From Nocardia niigatensis NBRC 100131 (GTDB lineage: Bacteria; Actinomycetota; Actinomycetes; Mycobacteriales; Mycobacteriaceae): a stretch of 64,000 nucleotides of DNA. The position numbers and the translations under genes were made by a program. The stretch lies in NCBI RefSeq assembly GCF_000308655.1, contig NZ_BAGC01000054.1:1-64000 (forward strand), read 5' to 3'. Each line of letters starts with the position of its first letter. Position 1 is the stretch's first letter. Below are positions 50,568 to 62,500 of the stretch, piece after piece. Under the pieces are notes generated by a model. The model searched no databases, was not told where the DNA came from, and was given only the letters and a program-made list of their open reading frames with translations.

Positions 50568-53500
50568 TCAGTTGGTGGGGATGGTCCGGATGCCTTCTCC
50601 TGCTTCGTCGGTGGGGTCGGCGGGCGTGGTGAACCAGTGGGTTACCTCGCCGTCTTCCAGGTCGGCGGGGATGTCGCCGGTCGGGAGCACCGAGAGGGCG
50701 CCGGCGGTGGCGGAGGCCAGGAATTCGTCGATCGAGGCGCGGCCGCTGACTGCGGTGGTGTACGTGGTCGATTCGTAGTCGATTTCGTACTCCGTGCGGA
50801 GGGTGGCGGCACGGTCGAGCGCCTCGGACTGGGTGAGGGTGGCCCAGGTTTCGGCGTCGCGGTAGACGAAGGCGGGATCGGACTCGGTGAGGGGTCGGAC
50901 GCGGTCGGTATAGGAGACCGGGTGCGCGGGACGGGTGGACAGGTCGGCCTGGACCTTCGGGTCCGACGGGACCAGCCAGCGGACCGAGCTGGCGGCGGGC
51001 TCCTGCGCGATGCCGAAACCGGCTCCGGCGGCGAGGATCTCACCGAAGGAGAGGCCGTCGGCGAAGAGCACCGCGGCACCCGCCTTGTGGATGGCCCAGA
51101 CCGCCACCACCGCCTCGACCGTGTGCGGGAGGGCCACGGCGACGACGTCGCCGGGACCCGCGCCACGCTCGATGAGCAGGCGGGCCAGCTGGGAGCTGCG
51201 GCGGTCCAGGACGGCGTAGGCGATCTCCTGGCCGCCGGACAGCAGGGCGGGCGCCTGCGGGTCCTCCTCGACGACCTCGGCCAGCACATTGGCCACGGTC
51301 GCGGTGCCGACACGCGCCGCGTCCGCCGCGGAATCGGCGGGTGTGACGGCGCTTTCGGCGAGGATGCGGGCGCGTTCGGTGGCATCGAGGATGTCGATGT
51401 CGCCGACCAGGCCGTCGGCGTCTCCGACCAGCGCCTCCAGGATCCGGTCGAAGCGCGCGGCGAGGATGGCGACCTCGTCGGCGGTGAACCGGCTGCCCAG
51501 GTAGCGCATGGAGATGTCGATGGTCTCGCCCGCCATGATGACCAGGCTCATCGGGTAGTGGGTGTTGTCGTTGATGCCCACACCGCTGACGGACATGCCG
51601 TCGATGGAGCTGGCCGCGGCAATCGCGTCCTTGTCCACCGGGTAGGACTCGAACGCCATGATGGTGTCGAATTCCGCTCCGGCACCGGCCAATTGCTGAA
51701 TCTCGGTGAGGCCGATGTGGTGGTGCTCGAGCAGGTCGGCCTGATCGTGCTGGACGCGCTGGAGCAGCCCGCCGATGGTCAGGCGGTCATCGACGCGGAT
51801 GCGCACCGGCACCGTGTTGATGAACAGACCCACCATGGATTCGACGCCCGGCAGGTCGCCGGGGCGGCCGGAGACGGTCGCGCCGAACACCACGTCACTG
51901 CGCCCGGTGAGGCGGCCGATCAGCACCGCCCAGGAGGTCTGGATCAGCGTGTTCAGCGTGACGTTGAGTTCCCCGGCGCGCTTGCTGAGCGCACGGGTGC
52001 GGTCGGCGTCGATGTCCAGGGTGTAGCGGCCGATCTCGTAGTTCTCGTCGCGGGTCGCGGCGGGCGCGAGCTGGGTGGGCTCGCTGACGCCGGCCAGGGC
52101 GCGCTTCCACGCCTCGATCGACTCGTCCCGGTTCCGTCCGGCCAGCCAGGCGAGGTAGTTCCGGAACGACGGCACCCGCGGCAGCACCGACATGTCGCCG
52201 CGCACGGCGTACAGCACCAGCAGGTCCTGCATGAGCAGCGGCATGGACCAGCCGTCCACCAGGATGTGGTGAGTGGTGATGACCAGGTGCACCAGGTCGT
52301 CGCTGATCCGGAACACGGTGAACCGCATGAGCGGCGGCGCGGACAGATCGAAGTGATCGGCGCGATCGGCCTCGATCATCTCGCGCATGCGCGGATTGCG
52401 TTCGGCCTCCGGCAGATCCGTCAGATCGACGACGTGGAACGGCGCCTCGACCTTGTCGAGCACCACCTGGTGGGCTTGACCGTCGGAGTCGGTGACGAAC
52501 GCGGTCCGCAGGCTCGGGTACCGGTCCAGGATGGCCTGCGCGGCCACCTGCAGCCGGTCCAGGTCCACCACACCGCTCAGGTCGAGCACGGTCTGAATGG
52601 TGTAGACGTCCACGGTGTTCTGGGTGAGCAGCGCGTGGAACAGCAGACCCGACTGCAGCGGCGAGAGCGGCCACACGTCGGCCAGCGCCGGGTAGTTCCG
52701 TTCCCACACCTCGATGTCGGACTGTTCCACTCGCACCAGCGACAGGTCGGACGGCGTGAAGCCGCCCGCCTCCGGACGCTTGGCGTGCGCGGCCAGCGCG
52801 GTCAGCGCCGCCACGAACAGGTCGGCGAACTCCTGCACCCGCGCGCGATCGAGCAGCCCGCGCGGGAAGGAGAAGGCCGCGCCCAGCTCCGGGCCGTCCG
52901 CGCCGTCGGTGACGATGGCGTTGATGTCGAGGGTGGCGTTGGCGGGCATGTCCGCGTCCATGTCACCGTCGAGCCGGCCCAGGTCGTCGACCGGCACCCA
53001 GCCCAGTTCCGCCATGCCCTCGGGCACCTCGCCCGCGGACATCCGGCCCAGGTAGTTGAAGCTGATCTGGCCCACATCGCGCAGCTGCGTGGCGGTTTCG
53101 GGGTTGAGGTGGCGGAGCAGACCCCAGCCCAGACCCTTGTCGGGCAGTGCCAGCAACTGTTCCTTGACCGATTTCACGATGTCGCCCAGGGCGTTTCCGC
53201 CCTCGAACGCCTCGGTGAGATCGGCGCCGTTCAGGTCGAGTCGCACCGGGAAGGCGGCGGTGAACCAGCCGACCGTGCGCGAAAGATCCGCGCCCGGAAC
53301 GATTTCCTCTTCACGGCCGTGGCCCTCGAGCTTGATCAGCGCCGAGCCGCCCACGGTCTCCCCGCGCCAGCGCGCGACCGCCATGGCCAGCGCCGACAGC
53401 AGACCGTCGTTCACGCCACCGCGGTACAGGCCCGGGACGGCGGTGAGCACGGCCTCGGTGACCGTCGCCGGCACCGTGACCTCGATCCGCTCGACGGTGG

Positions 53501-56500
53501 CGAAGGTGTCGACCTGCGGGTCGAACGCCCGCGCACCCAGCTGCGGATCCGGAGTCTCGGTGACCCGCTGCCAGAACGGCAGCTCCGCGACCCGCGACTC
53601 GCTGCGCGACTCCTCGACGAGGGCGTGCGCCCAGCGACGCAGGGAGGTGCCGGTCTCGGGCAGCGCGATCGGCTGCCCGAAGGCGACCTGCGACCAGGCC
53701 AGGCCCAGGTCCGGGATCAGGATGCGCCAGGAGACGCCGTCGACCACCATGTGGTGCGCGACGATGAGCAGCACGTCGCGACGGACGCGTGCCTCGTCGG
53801 AACCCTCGGGGGCGAAGGCGAACCAGACGAACTGCACCATGGCGGCGTTCGCCGGATCCAGACGTCCCAGCGCGGCGTCGAATTCGATGCTGCCGACGCG
53901 GGTCAGCTCCTCGTCGGAGATGTCCGCGGCCAGCTCGACCCGGTGTACCAGCGCGTCGACGTCGACTGCCCCGCGCGGCAGCGCCTCGAATTCGAAGCCC
54001 TCCGTGGCGTTCTCCGGATGGGCACTGCCGCGCAGTCGCGACCGCAGCACATCGTGGTGGTCGAAGAGCGCATCGATGGCCCCGACCAGCACCGTCCGCG
54101 TGATGCCGTCCGGCAGTCGCAGCGGCATGGTCTGCGAGAACCGTTCGTACGACGACCCACTCGACAGGATCGCGTGCATGATCGGCGTCAGCGGAATGTC
54201 GCCGACTCCGCCGCCCGGCAGTTCGGCCAGCTTCTCCTGCGCGGTGTCCCCACCCAGCGTGGCGACCTCGGCCAGCCCCGCGACGGTCCGCTTCTCGAAC
54301 ACGTCGCGCGGCGAGAACACGATGCCGCGTGCCTTGGCCCGCGAGACCAGCTGGATGGACAGGATCGAGTCGCCGCCGAGCGCGAAGAACGAGTCGTCCG
54401 CACCTACTTGCTCGACGCCGAGCACGTCGGCGAAGACCTCGGCGATGGTCGCTTCCAGTTCGGTGACCGGAGCGCGGAAGTCGCGCGCGGTGAACACCGG
54501 CTCGGGCAGCGCCCGGCGATCCAGCTTGCCGACCGGGGTCAGCGGGATGGCGTCCAGGATGGTGATGGCCGTCGGCACCATGTATTCCGGCAGGCGGCCC
54601 GAGACGTGCTCGGTCAGCGCCGGGATGTCGATGCTGCGGCCCGCGACCGGGAGTACGTAGGCCGCCAGGATGGTGGCCCCGGCCTCGGTCTTGTGGCCGA
54701 CGGTGACCGCGAAGTCGACCGTCTCGTGCGAGGCGAGCGCGGCGTCGATCTCGCCGAGCTCGATACGGAAACCGCGGACCTTCACCTGGAAGTCGTTGCG
54801 GCCCACGTACTCCACCTCGCCGGTGGCGGTCCAGCGGACCACGTCACCGGAGCGGTACATGCGCTCGCCGGCCACGAACGGGTTCGCGACGAACCGCTCG
54901 GCCGACAGGCCCGGGCGGTCGTGGTAGCCGCGCGAGAGCTGGATACCCGACAGGTACAGCTCGCCGGCGACGCCGACCGGCACCGGACGCAGGCGCGCGT
55001 CCAGGATGAGGGCCTGCATACCGCGCACCGGACCACCGATGGTGACCAGATCGCCCGGCGCCAGCGCGTCGCTGATATTGGTCATGATCGTGGTCTCGGT
55101 GGGGCCGTAGCCGTTGTGGAACGCACGAATCGTGCGGTTCTCCAACGGAATCGCCCACTTCTCGACCAGATCGGCCGGCACGGCCTCACCACCGGCGACG
55201 AGCACCCGCAGCGAGTCCAGACCCTTCGGGTCGAGGGTGGCGAGCGCGGCCGGGGTGATGAAGGCGTGCGTGGCCCGCTCGCGCTTGATCAGCTCGGCCA
55301 GCTCCTCGCCGCCGTAGACGCCCGGCGGGACCACCACGAGGGTGCCGCCCGCGCCGATGGCGAGCAGGTACTCCAGCACCGACGCGTCGAACGACGGCGA
55401 CGCGAAGTGCAGTGCGCGCGAACCGGAGTCGAGGTGGTAGCGCACGATCTGCTCGGTCGCGAAGTTGGCCAGACCGGAGTGCGTCACCACGACGCCCTTC
55501 GGCATGCCCGTGGTACCCGACGTGTAGATCACGTACGCCACGTGGTCCGGCCGAACCGGGGCCCACCGTTCCGCGTCGGTGACGGGTTCGGCGAAGTGCG
55601 AGGCGATCTCGGCCTGCACCATGGTGTCGTCGAGCGAGATCCAGCCCGCCAGGCTCTTGACCGGCGGCAGCCCCTCGAGCTCGGCGTCGACCGTGAGGCC
55701 GAGCACCGCGCCGGAGTCGTTGACCATGTGCGCGATGCGGTCCGCCGGGTAGGACGGATCGACCGGAACGAAGGCCGCACCCGACTTGGCGACGGCCCAG
55801 ATGGCCAGCACCGATTCGAAGGAGCGCCGGATCGCCACGGCGACACGGGTTTCCGGTCCGGCGCCGCGCTCGATGAGCACCCGCGCCAGGCGCGAGGACG
55901 CCGCGTCGAGTTCGGCGTAGCCCAGGGCCTGGCCCTGGAACACGACCGCCTCGCCGACCGGGTTGTTGGCGACCGCCTCGGCGAGCAGCTCGGGGAGCAC
56001 CCGCGGCGCGATGGCCGGACCGCCCGTGCGGGAGATCAGGTCGGCGCGCTCCTCGGCGGCCAGGATCTCCAGGTCGCCGACCGCTGTACGCGGCGCGGCG
56101 ATGATCTCGCCGAGCAGGCGGAGGAACCGCTCCGCGAAGCCCTCCACCGTCTCCTGGTCGAACAGGTCACGGGCGTAACCGAATTCGGCGTACATGCCCG
56201 CGTCCGCGTCGGCCGGGGCCTCGGTCAGGGTGAGCATGAGGTCGAACTTGGCGATCTCGTTCTCGAAGTCGACCGCCGAGGCGCGCAGCGCGGGCAGCTC
56301 GAAAGAACTGTCGGGCAGGTTCTCGAACGACAGCGCCACCTGGAAAAGCGGGTGCCGCGCGGTGGAGCGCTCCGGGTTGAGCAGCTCGACGAGCCGCTCG
56401 AACGGAATGTCCGCGTGCGCGAACGCCTGCAGGTCGCTGTCCTTGGCCTTGGCCAGCAGCTCGGTGAAGCCGGCCTGCCCGGTGACCTCGGTGCGCAGCA

Positions 56501-59500
56501 CCAGGGTGTTGACGAACATGCCGATCAGGTTGTCCAGCTCGGCCTCGCCGCGGCCCGCGATGGGCGCGCCGATCGCGATGTCGGTGGTGCCGGACAGGCG
56601 CGCCAGGAACACCGCGAGGGCGGTGTGCACGACCATGAACATGGTCGCGTTGTTGGTGCGCGCGATCTGCTGGAGTCCGCGGTGCAGGTCCTTGCCGATC
56701 GGGAACAGCACCCGGCCGCCGCGGAAGGACTGCGCGGTGGGGCGCGGACGATCCGAGGGCAGGTTCAGTTCGTCGGGCAGGTCCGCCAGTGCGGTGCGCC
56801 AGAATTCGGCCTGCGCGGCGATCAGGCTGGTCGCGTCGTCCTCGGAGCCGAGGACCTCGCGCTGCCAGATCGAGAAGTCCGCGTACTGCACGGGCAGCGG
56901 GGCCCAGCCGGGCGCGACACCAGCGGCGCGGGCGGCGTAGGCCACCATGACGTCGCGGGTGAGCGGACCCATGGACCAGCCGTCGGCGGCGATGTGGTGG
57001 GTGACGAAGACGAGCACGTGCTCGACCTCGGCGGCGGAGCCGCCCGTGGACTCCGCATCACCGTCGACGCGGAACAGCTTGGCGTGCAACGGCACTTCGG
57101 TGGTCACGTCGAAGCCGGTGGTGACCAGCGCGGTGATCCGCTCGGTCACCGACTCGGCCGGGACGACGATCGGCGTCAGATCCGGAACCGCCTGTGCTGC
57201 GGGCACGATCACCTGCGCGGCCACGCCGTCCACCTGCGGGTAGAGGGTGCGCAGCGTCTCGTGGCGGCCGATCACGTCGGCCACGGCCTGCTGCAGCGCT
57301 TCCACATCCAGCGCACCGGTCAGACGTACCGCCACGGGGACGTTGTACGCCGCGGACGCGGTGTCGAACTGGTTGAGGAACCACATGCGCTGCTGGGCCA
57401 GCGACAGCGGCACATTGTCCGGTCGCGGTCCGGCGGTGAGCGCCTTGCGATCTCCCGCACCGGCGTGCTGCTCGACCTTGGCGGCCAGCCCGGCGACGGT
57501 CGACGCCTCGAACACGGCGCGCACCGGCACCCGCGCGTCCAGGGCCGCGCCGATGCGCGCGGCGACCTGGGTGGCGAGCAGCGAGTTGCCGCCGAGGGCG
57601 AAGAAGTCGTCGTCCGCGCCGACGCGGACAGCGCCGCTCTCCGCATCGGAGATGCCGAGCACCTCCGCGATGACGCCGGCCACGATCTCCTCGATCGGGG
57701 TGGACGGCGCGCGGAACGCGGTGGTCTCGAACTCGGGCTCCGGCAGCGCCTTCCGGTCCAGCTTGCCGTTCACATTGAGCGGCAGGGCGTCCAGGACCAC
57801 GAAGGCCGAGGGCACCATGTACGACGGCAGCGCCGCCGACAGGGCCGACTTCACCAGCGGCACATCGACACCCGAGCCGGACGGCACCAGGTAGGCCACC
57901 AGCCGGTCACCGGTCTTGGCGTCGGTCTTGGCCAGCACCGCGGTCTGCGCGATCTCCGGCAGCGCCAGCAGCGCCGCCTCGATCTCGCCGAGCTCGATAC
58001 GGAAACCACGGATCTTCACCTGGAAGTCGGTACGGCCCCGGTACTCCAGCTCACCGATCGCGTTCCAGGCCACCAGGTCACCGGTCCGGTACATCCGCTC
58101 CCCGACGGCGAACGGGTCGGCCACGAAGCGATCCGCGGTCAGGTCCGGACGGCCGAAGTAGCCGCGCGCCAGCTGCGCACCGGCGAGGTACAACTCGCCG
58201 GAGACGCCGTCGGGCACCGGGTTCAGGCGCGCGTCGAGCACGTAGACCCGCGAATTCCATTCCGGCGCACCGATGGACACCGAACCCTGGTCGGCGTCGG
58301 TGACCCGGTGGCTGGTGATGGACACCGCGGCCTCGGTCGGGCCGTACAGGTTGAACAGCCCGGCGTCCGGGTTGTCGGCGCGGAAGCGCTGCGCCACGGT
58401 CGCGGGCAGCGCCTCACCGATGGCGAGGACCCGCCGCAGTGCGTCGTTCAGCGTCCCGTCGGCCGCGGTGAGCAGCGCGTCGAGCATGGACGGCACCACG
58501 TGCAGGGTGGTGACCCGCTCGCGCGCCATCAGCTCGTTCAGGTACGCCGGATCCCGGTGGCCGTCGGCCGCCGCGATCACCAGGCGGCCACCGGACACGG
58601 CGGCCGACCAGAACTCCCAGACCGACAGGTCGAAGGTGGCGGCGGTCTTGAGCAGCACCGCGTCGTCCGCGCCGAGCTCGAATTCCGCGCTCTTCCACTG
58701 CAACTGGTTGGCGATGGCCGCGTGCGACAGCGCCACGCCCTTCGGGCGACCGGTGGAACCGGAGGTGAAGATGACGTAGGCGGTGTGGTCGGGCCGCAGC
58801 GGGGCGACCCGCTCGGCATCGGTGACCGGGCCGGACAGCGCGAGCTCGTCGCCGTCCCGCCGCCCCACCGGAATCGCGTCGCGATCCATATAGACCAGCG
58901 GCGCGATCTCGGTGGTGAACTCGGCGGCGGCATTGGTCAGCACGCACACCGGCGCGGCGGTTTCCAGGATGTACCCGGTCCGCTCGGCGGGCTGGTCCGG
59001 ATCCACAGGCACGTACGCGCCACCGGCGACGGAGACCGCGTACATGGCCACGACCAGGTCGACCGAGCGCCGCAGCGCCAGCGCGACCCGCGCCTCCGGG
59101 CCCACACCCAGCGAGATCAGGTGGCGGGCAAGGCCGTTGACCCGGGCGCCGAGTTCGGCGTAGGTCAGCGTCTCGCCCGCGGGCCCGATGAGCGCGATGG
59201 CGGTCGGCTTGGCCGCCACCGTTGCGTTCAGCAGGGACACCAGCGTCGCGGCCGAATCCACCCGGTGCGCGGTGGCATTGCGCCGCTCCAGGATCTCGGT
59301 CCGCTCGGCGGCGGCCAACAGCTCGATCTCACCGACGGCGGTGCGCGGCGCGGCGACGATCTCGCGCAGCAGGTGCACGAAACGGTCCGCGAAGCCGCGC
59401 ACGGTGTCGCGGTCGAAGATATCGGTGGCGTAGGTCAGGATGCCGGTGATGCCTTCGGCCGCACCGTTTTCGGAGTAGATGTCCGAGACGATGAGGTGCA

Positions 59501-62500
59501 GGTCGAACTGCGAGAGCTCGGTGTCGACATCCAGGCCGGACACGCTCAGGCCCGGTAGCTCGAGGGTGGAGCGGGTCAGGTTCTGGAAGGACAGGCCCAC
59601 CTGGAACAGCGGGTGCCGCGCGGTCGACCGGGCCGGGTTGAGCACCTCGACCAGGCGCTCGAACGGCACGTCGGCATTGGCGTAGGCCTGGATGTCGGTC
59701 TCGCGCTGGCGGGCCAGCAGTTCGGCGAACGGCTGCCCGCCGTCGACCTGCGTGCGGAACACCAGGGTGTTGACGAACATGCCGATCAGGTCGTCGAGGA
59801 CGGCCTCGCCACGACCGGCCATCGGGGTGCCGATGGCGATGTCGTCGGAGCCCGACAGTCGCGACAACAGCACCGCGAGCGCGGTGTGCACGACCATGAA
59901 CAGCGTCGCGCCCTCGGTCCGGGCCAGGTCGACCAGACCCGCGTGCAGGTCGGCATCGATGCGGATGTCGAGGGTGCCGCCCGCGAAGGACTGCACCGCC
60001 GGACGCGGCCGGTCGGCCGGGAGGTCCAGCTGATCGGGCAGACCGGCCAGCGCCTGCTGCCAGTAGGCGACCTGCTTGGAGGCCAGCGATTCCGCGTCGT
60101 CCTCGCTGCCCAGCAGTTCGCGCTGCCAGATGGAGTAGTCCGCGTACTGCACCGTGAGCGGGGACCAGCCCGGCTCCTGCTTGATGGAGCGCGCCGCGTA
60201 GGCGGTCATCAGGTCGCGGGTCAGCGGGGCCACCGAGGAACCGTCACCGGAGATGTGGTGGATCACCAGGGCCAGTACGTATTCCGCGGGCGCCGGAGCG
60301 TCCGGGTCCACGACCGGGAACTGTCCGGTGGGCTCGATGTCGGCGAAATCGAAGGTGTAGGCCGCCGCGTGCGCCGCGGCCTCCGACTGCGCGGCCGGAA
60401 CCGGCGCCGGGGTCTCGCCCTCGATCTTGAACAGCGCCACCTTGATCGGCACCTCGACGGTCACGTCGAAGGCGGTGGAGGTCAGCTCCACCACCGCGCC
60501 CACGACCTCGTCGGCGTTCACGGTGCGCACCTCGAGCTCGGGCACGGCCTGCGCCGGCGGCAGGATGACCTGCACCGGGCCGTCCTCGGTCTGCGGGTAG
60601 ATGGTCCGCAGGATCTCGTGGCGGGCAACCACATCCGCGATGGCGGCCCGCAGCGCGTCCTCGTCGAGCAGGCCCGACAGGCGCACGGCGACCGGCACGT
60701 TGTAGGCGGCCGAGGCGGTGTCGAAGCGGTTCAGGAACCACATGCGCTGCTGTGCCAGCGACAGCGGGATGTTGTCCGGCCGCGGTCCGGCGGTGAGCGC
60801 CTTGCGGCCACCGGCACCCGCGTCCCGTTCCACGCGGGCCGCCAGCGCGGCCACCGTGGACGCCTCGAACAGCAGTCGCACCGGCACCCGGGTGTTGAGC
60901 GCCTCGCCGAGGCGCGCGGCCACCTGGGTGGCGAGCAGCGAGTTGCCGCCCCACGCGAAGAAGTCGTCGTCCAGGCCGATGCGGCCGGACTCGACGCGCA
61001 GCACCTCGGCGAACACGCCGGCCACGATCTGCTCGATCGGGCTGACGGGGGCGCGGAAGACCGCCTTCTCGAAGGTGGGCTGCGGCAGCTCCTTGCGGTC
61101 CAGCTTGCCATTGGCGTTGAGCGGCAACGCGGTCAGCGGCATGAAGACCGACGGGATCATGTACGACGGCAGTTCGGCGGCCAGCGCCGACTGCAGCTGT
61201 TGTTTGTCGGGTTCGCCGTCGGTGCCGACCACATAGGCCACCAGGCGGTCGCCGAGCACCGGATCGGTGTGCGCGACCACGGCCGCCGAGGCGACGGAAT
61301 CCACCCGCAGCAGTGCGGATTCGATATCGCCGAGCTCGATGCGGAAGCCGCGGATCTTCACCTGGAAGTCGGTGCGGCCCCGGTATTCCAGCTCGCCGTT
61401 CTCCTGCCAGGCCACCAGGTCACCGGTGCGGTACATGCGGGAACCGTTGTCGGCGAACGGGTTCGCCACGAACCGGTCGGAGGTGAGGTCGGGGCGGCCG
61501 AAGTAGCCGCGTGCCAGCTGCGCGCCGGCCAGGTAAAGCTCGCCGGACACACCCACCGGCACCGGCCGCAGGCGCGCGTCCAGCACGTACACCTGGGAGT
61601 TCCACTCGGGCGAGCCGATGGACACCGACAGCTCGTCGCGGGCGGTTACCCGGTGGTTGGTGATGGACACCGCGGCCTCGGTCGGGCCGTACAGGTTGAA
61701 CAGTTCGGTGCGCGGACGCTCCCGCAGCACGCGCTGGGCGAGCGGGCCGGGCAGCGCCTCACCGATGGCCAGGATGCGCCACAGCGAATCCGGCAGGCCG
61801 TCGGTGAGCAGCGCGTCCAGCATGGACGGCACCACGTGCAGGGTGGTCACCCATTCGCGGGCCATGAGCTCGTTCAGGTACGCCGGATCCTTGTGCCCGT
61901 CGGGCGCGGCGATGACCATGCGGCCACCGCAGGCGGCGGCGGACCAGAACTCCCAGACCGAGAGGTCGAAGGTGGCGGCGGTCTTGAGCAGCACCGCGTC
62001 GGCCGGGTCGAGGCCGAATTCGGTTACCTTCCACAGCAACTGGTTCACGACCGCGCCGTGCGGCAGCGCCACACCCTTCGGGCGGCCGGTGGAACCGGAG
62101 GTGAAGATGATGTACGCGGTGTTCGCCGCGGTCAGCACGCGCACCCGGTCGGCGTCGGTGACGGGCTTGGCCGAGTGGCCGGACAGGTCCAGCTCGTCGA
62201 TGCGCAGCACCTCGGCCAGCTCGGTAGCCCGTTGGGAGGTATGGGCGTCGAAACCGGCTGCGGCCGTGGTGAGTACGACCTTCGGCGCGGCGGTCTCCAG
62301 GATGTAGCCCACGCGCTCGGCGGGCTGATCCGGATCGATCGGCACGTAGGCGGCGCCGGACTTGGCGACCGCGTACATGGCGACCACCAGGTCGGTGGAG
62401 CGGCGAATGGCCAGGGCCACCCGGTCTTCGGTGCCGATGCCGCGCGCGATGAGTTCCCGCGCCAGCTGGTTGACCCGTGCGTCGAGTTCCGCGTAGGTCA

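Noticed and set aside
50541..59558. Open frame of ~3000 codons on the plus strand opposite the NRPS
   Set aside because: Antisense frame produced by the codon bias of the NRPS gene. Composition is His/Arg/Gly/Asp-rich without domains, and it terminates where NRPS codon phase changes.
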